The notes under the pieces were generated by a model. The model made no database searches. It worked only from the letters and a program-made list of their open reading frames with translations, and had not been told where the DNA came from. Positions 12,687-15,811 of a stretch of DNA of 15,811 nucleotides are shown piece after piece. Positions within the stretch are counted from its first letter, which is position 1. Each line of letters opens with the position of its first letter. Origin of the DNA: an uncultured Opitutia bacterium (GTDB taxonomy: Bacteria; Verrucomicrobiota; Verrucomicrobiia; Opitutales; UBA953); assembly GCA_903924185.1 (NCBI GenBank), contig CAIYAN010000318.1:1-15811 (forward strand), read 5' to 3'. Made by a program: the position numbers and the translations under genes.

Positions 12687-15600
12687 ATGCCCCGTGCCCT
12701 TCGTATAAGTCTTTGGACCCTCGGAGTCGTCGTCGTCCTTCTGGGTGCTGCCGTCCTCTGGATTGATTCCGAACTAAAACCCGACCCCCTCGGCCGTCGC
12801 GTCGCCGCCGCGTTGGCCGATGCGAAGATCAAAGGGAGCATCGGTAAAGTTTCCGCCGCGCTGGATGGCACGTTTGAAGTCCTGGGCGTGGACTTAATCC
12901 TCACCGACGGGACTAAGGTCAAACTCGCGAGCGCCACCGGCAAAGCCGACGTGTGGGCCTCCGCCTTCGGCACCTACACAATCGAGAAAGTTACCATCCG
13001 CGGCTTCGACCTCGACCTTTCGACGCGCGCGCCCGCCCCCACCGAACCGGCCGGCACCCCGCTAGTGCCAGCGCCCACCGCTACACCAAAACTTCCGGGC
13101 TTCAAAGTCGGGCCGTACTCCGCAAACGGACGGGTGACCTTGGTGGACGGACAAGAGGTCCGCTTTAGCGCCGCGGGTGAAGGCATCGACTCCGCTGGAG
13201 CCGTCGCACTCCGGGCCGGCGTGGTGTGGCCAGGTTTTAAGATCGGGACGACCATCACGCGTCCGCGTGCCGAAATCATCTTCAAGGGGCAGCTCCAACG
13301 TCCGCTTGGCCAGGCCGGGCTCGATATCAAAAATCTGACCGACGATGTGAAATCGTTCGAACTCAATGTCATCGCCAAAGATGATAGCCCGCTGGCCGCT
13401 GGTGCCATGGGCTTGGAGTTACGAGGTCAACACGAGCCGCAAAAGCCCTTGGCGCTGTCCGGTCAAGTGCTCGATGCCACCCGCCGGCCAGCGCTCAAGT
13501 TCACCGGTACCGCCGACCAAGGCACGCTTAGTTTAGAGGCGATTCTCGACCTGGACCCAACGCGCTTTGGTATCCTCAGCTCCAGCCTCCCCGACTGCCA
13601 AGTCGCCGGCCTCATCAAAGCACAGACGGCTCCGCTGGCCGGCACCTGGGCCGTCCAAACAGACGTGAAGGCGACTTGGACTGATCTCTCGAAATTCTCC
13701 AAAACGATCCCGCGCAACACGACTTCCTCGTGGACGGTTAAAGCACAGGCCCGCAATGCGGCCGAAGGCCTCGACGTCGAGCAACTCGATGTCTCGGGCA
13801 ATGGCATCTCCTTAATCCTCGCCAAGCCCTTACACCTCGCGAACGGCAAACTCCCAGAGGACGCTGCCCTCACCTTGACGGCCCGCGACGCCAATCTCGT
13901 CTCGCTCACGCCGTTCTTGGCGATGGCTGACCTGACCGCCACCACTGGACGCTGGACGGGCGAAGCCGAACTGGCACTCATCAAAGGCGAACCGACCATC
14001 ACGACGATTAAGACGCACGCGTTCGCAGGCCTGACACTCGAGCGCGCGGGGAAGGTCCTGCTCAAGGAAGTGGACGCCCAACTGCCGCTACGTTCCGAAG
14101 GCGGCGCCATTTTCATCGCCCCGTTTTCGCTGAGCTCCGCCGCCGGGCAAATCGCCTCCGGCGATGCAATCGTGCGCCCGGGTAAGGACGGCGCATGGTC
14201 CGTGACGGCCAATGCCCAAGTCGGTATCGCCGAACTCGCTGAGCAACCCGGCTGGGAAGACCTCCCCAAGGATAAGTTGGCGGGTATCCGCGTCTTTGCG
14301 AAGACGGCACTCGGTGCTGAAGCCGGCAAAGCCCCAGCCCTGAACTCCCTCGAGGCACGCATCACGCGCGGCGGCGAAAATCTCCTCAGCCTCAAACTAC
14401 GGCAACCCTTCCCCTTCTCTGGCGAGAAACCGGCGGGCGTCCTCGTGGAAGCGAGCGCGGTGAAGCTGCCACTAGAATCGCTCGCCGCCCTGGTCCCTGG
14501 CTTGAAGCTCTCGGGTAACCTGGACCGTGCGGACCTCGTCGTAGGCTTTAAGTCCGGCGGCCTTTTCATCCGCACCGAAGGCGCGCCCGTGGCCTTCGTC
14601 GACACGAGCGTGAGCTGGCGCAATAAACTCTGGGTTAGTCGCTGCGACCTCACGGCTGGCCTTGACCTCAGCTTCGGCGACAAGGCCAGCGTGTTAGCGT
14701 TCACCCAAGCGAAGCTCGCGAACAAAGGCCGCATCTTAGCATCGGGCGACCTTTCTTGGGGCATGGGCGAGGCCCCCACCACAATGCGCTTGCAGGGGAA
14801 TTTAGGTGCGATGGCTGAACAACCCTTTGCCGAGGTCCTCAACGTCATCACGACCGGCAGCTACGCGGCGGCGGCGACGATGGCGCCCACTGGCGAAATC
14901 AAGGCGACGCTCAATCTCAAGGAACTCACGTTCAAGGACCGTGAAGGCAAAGTCAAAGCCGCCACGCTGAGCGGGACCTACACCCCCAACGCCCAAGGGC
15001 TCGAAGTTTCCGGGCGCATCCGCATCGAAGCCGACGGCGTCTCCGAAGGCCAGTTACTCGTTAAGCAGACCAAGCACGGTGAACGCACCGAGTGGAGAGT
15101 CCTGGCCGAGTTCCCCAACGTCGCGGGCGACGACCTCCTCGCCGTGCTGTCCAAGGCGGAAGCAGAGCCGACCGATAAACCGGTCAAGCCGAACACCACT
15201 AAGGATGCTAGCCCCCTCTGGCATAATCAGTTTGGCCAAGCCCAAGTGCGCATCGGGAAAGCCTACGCCAAGGGTATCGTCGCGCAGAACGTTTCCCTCC
15301 AAGTGGACGTCGTTGAGGAACAGGTAACGCTCTCGAAGATTCAGGGTAAGATCGCCGAAGGCACCTTGGGCGGGGGCGGTAAGCTTTCCTTCCAAACCAC
15401 GACCACGGGCGGTCCCTATGCGCTGACGTCCAAGCTCACGTTAAACCAGTTTGACTTTGGCTCCGTGGCCGCCGCGTTCCCCTCGTTGCGCGAATTCGTC
15501 GACGGTAAGGCCGATGCGTGGGCCACCGCGGAGGGCGTCTCTGGCAACCTCGATGCCTTAGTCGCGAAGATGAATATGCATGCCGGACTCACCTCAAAGG

Positions 15601-15811
15601 GTGGGCGGATTCAAGCCTTCGGCGGCAAGGATAGCGCCATGTCCCTCACCGCCGAGAAGGCGGGGGACGCCGCGGAAGTGGTCGGTGGACTCGCCATCCT
15701 CGCGGGGGTACTCACCAAGAATCAGCAGCAAGGCGAAAAGGTTGCCAAGATTGGGGCCGCCATCTCGGCCATGGGGAAATTGCAGAAGTCCCTCGCGAAC
15801 TTCCAATATGA
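12687..15811 (+). CDS. AsmA/TamB-like membrane-anchored protein (partial, 3' end missing)
   Basis: Open frame of 1041 complete codons that runs past the right edge. One N-terminal membrane helix (residues 5-26) is followed by 'DSELKPDPLGRRVAAAL', a typical AsmA-like start. A Pro/Thr/Ala linker (114-136) precedes many repeated beta-strand modules with motifs such as 'LSGQVLDATRRPALKFTG', 'LTARDANLVSLTPFLAM', 'ASGDLSWGMGEAPTTMRLQGNLGAM', 'ISKIQGKIAEGTLGGGGKLSF'-like strands and 'LTSKLTLNQFDFGSVAAAF'. This pattern fits the AsmA/TamB/YhdP group, elongated beta-sheet bridges thought to carry lipids across the periplasm. A good Shine-Dalgarno GGAGG (12673-12677) lies 9 nt before the ATG, the best in the window. 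Several long reading frames on the opposite strand are shadows. The family assignment is by composition and layout, not by a single motif. Confidence 0.72.
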   Translation, partial: MPRALRISLWTLGVVVVLLGAAVLWIDSELKPDPLGRRVAAALADAKIKGSIGKVSAALDGTFEVLGVDLILTDGTKVKLASATGKADVWASAFGTYTIEKVTIRGFDLDLSTRAPAPTEPAGTPLVPAPTATPKLPGFKVGPYSANGRVTLVDGQEVRFSAAGEGIDSAGAVALRAGVVWPGFKIGTTITRPRAEIIFKGQLQRPLGQAGLDIKNLTDDVKSFELNVIAKDDSPLAAGAMGLELRGQHEPQKPLALSGQVLDATRRPALKFTGTADQGTLSLEAILDLDPTRFGILSSSLPDCQVAGLIKAQTAPLAGTWAVQTDVKATWTDLSKFSKTIPRNTTSSWTVKAQARNAAEGLDVEQLDVSGNGISLILAKPLHLANGKLPEDAALTLTARDANLVSLTPFLAMADLTATTGRWTGEAELALIKGEPTITTIKTHAFAGLTLERAGKVLLKEVDAQLPLRSEGGAIFIAPFSLSSAAGQIASGDAIVRPGKDGAWSVTANAQVGIAELAEQPGWEDLPKDKLAGIRVFAKTALGAEAGKAPALNSLEARITRGGENLLSLKLRQPFPFSGEKPAGVLVEASAVKLPLESLAALVPGLKLSGNLDRADLVVGFKSGGLFIRTEGAPVAFVDTSVSWRNKLWVSRCDLTAGLDLSFGDKASVLAFTQAKLANKGRILASGDLSWGMGEAPTTMRLQGNLGAMAEQPFAEVLNVITTGSYAAAATMAPTGEIKATLNLKELTFKDREGKVKAATLSGTYTPNAQGLEVSGRIRIEADGVSEGQLLVKQTKHGERTEWRVLAEFPNVAGDDLLAVLSKAEAEPTDKPVKPNTTKDASPLWHNQFGQAQVRIGKAYAKGIVAQNVSLQVDVVEEQVTLSKIQGKIAEGTLGGGGKLSFQTTTTGGPYALTSKLTLNQFDFGSVAAAFPSLREFVDGKADAWATAEGVSGNLDALVAKMNMHAGLTSKGGRIQAFGGKDSAMSLTAEKAGDAAEVVGGLAILAGVLTKNQQQGEKVAKIGAAISAMGKLQKSLANFQY

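Noticed and set aside
13463..14851. Long minus-strand open frame (462 codons) inside the AsmA-like gene
   Set aside because: Ser/Arg/Ala/Pro-rich composition typical of an antisense frame in GC-rich DNA; the plus-strand frame is continuous and protein-like.

Overview
The window is GC-rich (roughly 60-65%, estimated by eye) and fits a free-living Gram-negative bacterium of the Verrucomicrobiota, probably the Opitutae. This placement is inferred from gene content: a PVC-type membrane-bound dehydrogenase (Piru_Ver_Nterm type), a secreted PQQ-type sugar dehydrogenase, a Tat-exported sugar phosphate isomerase-like protein, an outer-membrane barrel, and an unusual ammonium transporter with a long periplasmic N-terminus. 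Shine-Dalgarno sequences are scarce. No insertion sequence, prophage or CRISPR array is visible, and no gene-free stretch exceeds 300 bases.

Left part (1-2942, minus strand): a three-gene operon read right to left, encoding a glucose/sorbosone dehydrogenase-like beta-propeller, a sugar phosphate isomerase/epimerase-like TIM barrel, and the N-terminal 221 residues of a membrane-bound dehydrogenase cut by the window edge. All three carry export signals, so the operon looks devoted to periplasmic sugar oxidation. A divergent spacer leads to an HU-type DNA-binding protein with a strong terminator, then tRNA-Leu(CAA).

Centre (3646-7067): a DUF4236 membrane protein, a secreted coiled-coil protein, and a small orphan protein resembling the N-terminal domain of tyrosine recombinases. 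The small gene is preceded by about 125 bases that fold into consecutive hairpins, the last ending directly at its ATG. After it, on the minus strand, come an outer-membrane barrel (DUF6268-like) and a secreted CAP-like protein as a likely two-gene unit.

Ammonium uptake locus (7141-10183, plus strand): two tandem amt genes, each with its own consensus sigma-54 promoter (TGGCAC-N5-TTGC). In both, the promoter -12 element lies exactly the same distance from the ATG, which predicts an mRNA leader of only about 4 nt. No glnK is in the window. The locus ends in a strong terminator.

Right part (10284-15811, plus strand): a MerR-type regulator, a cytoplasmic von Willebrand A protein with an intact MIDAS motif and its own terminator, and a very large AsmA/TamB-like membrane-anchored protein that runs off the window. 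The MerR and VWA genes also have -10-like elements 8-9 nt before their start codons, so short-leader or leaderless transcription may be common here. The two most interesting signals are the matched near-leaderless sigma-54 promoters and the structured leader before the orphan integrase-like small gene.
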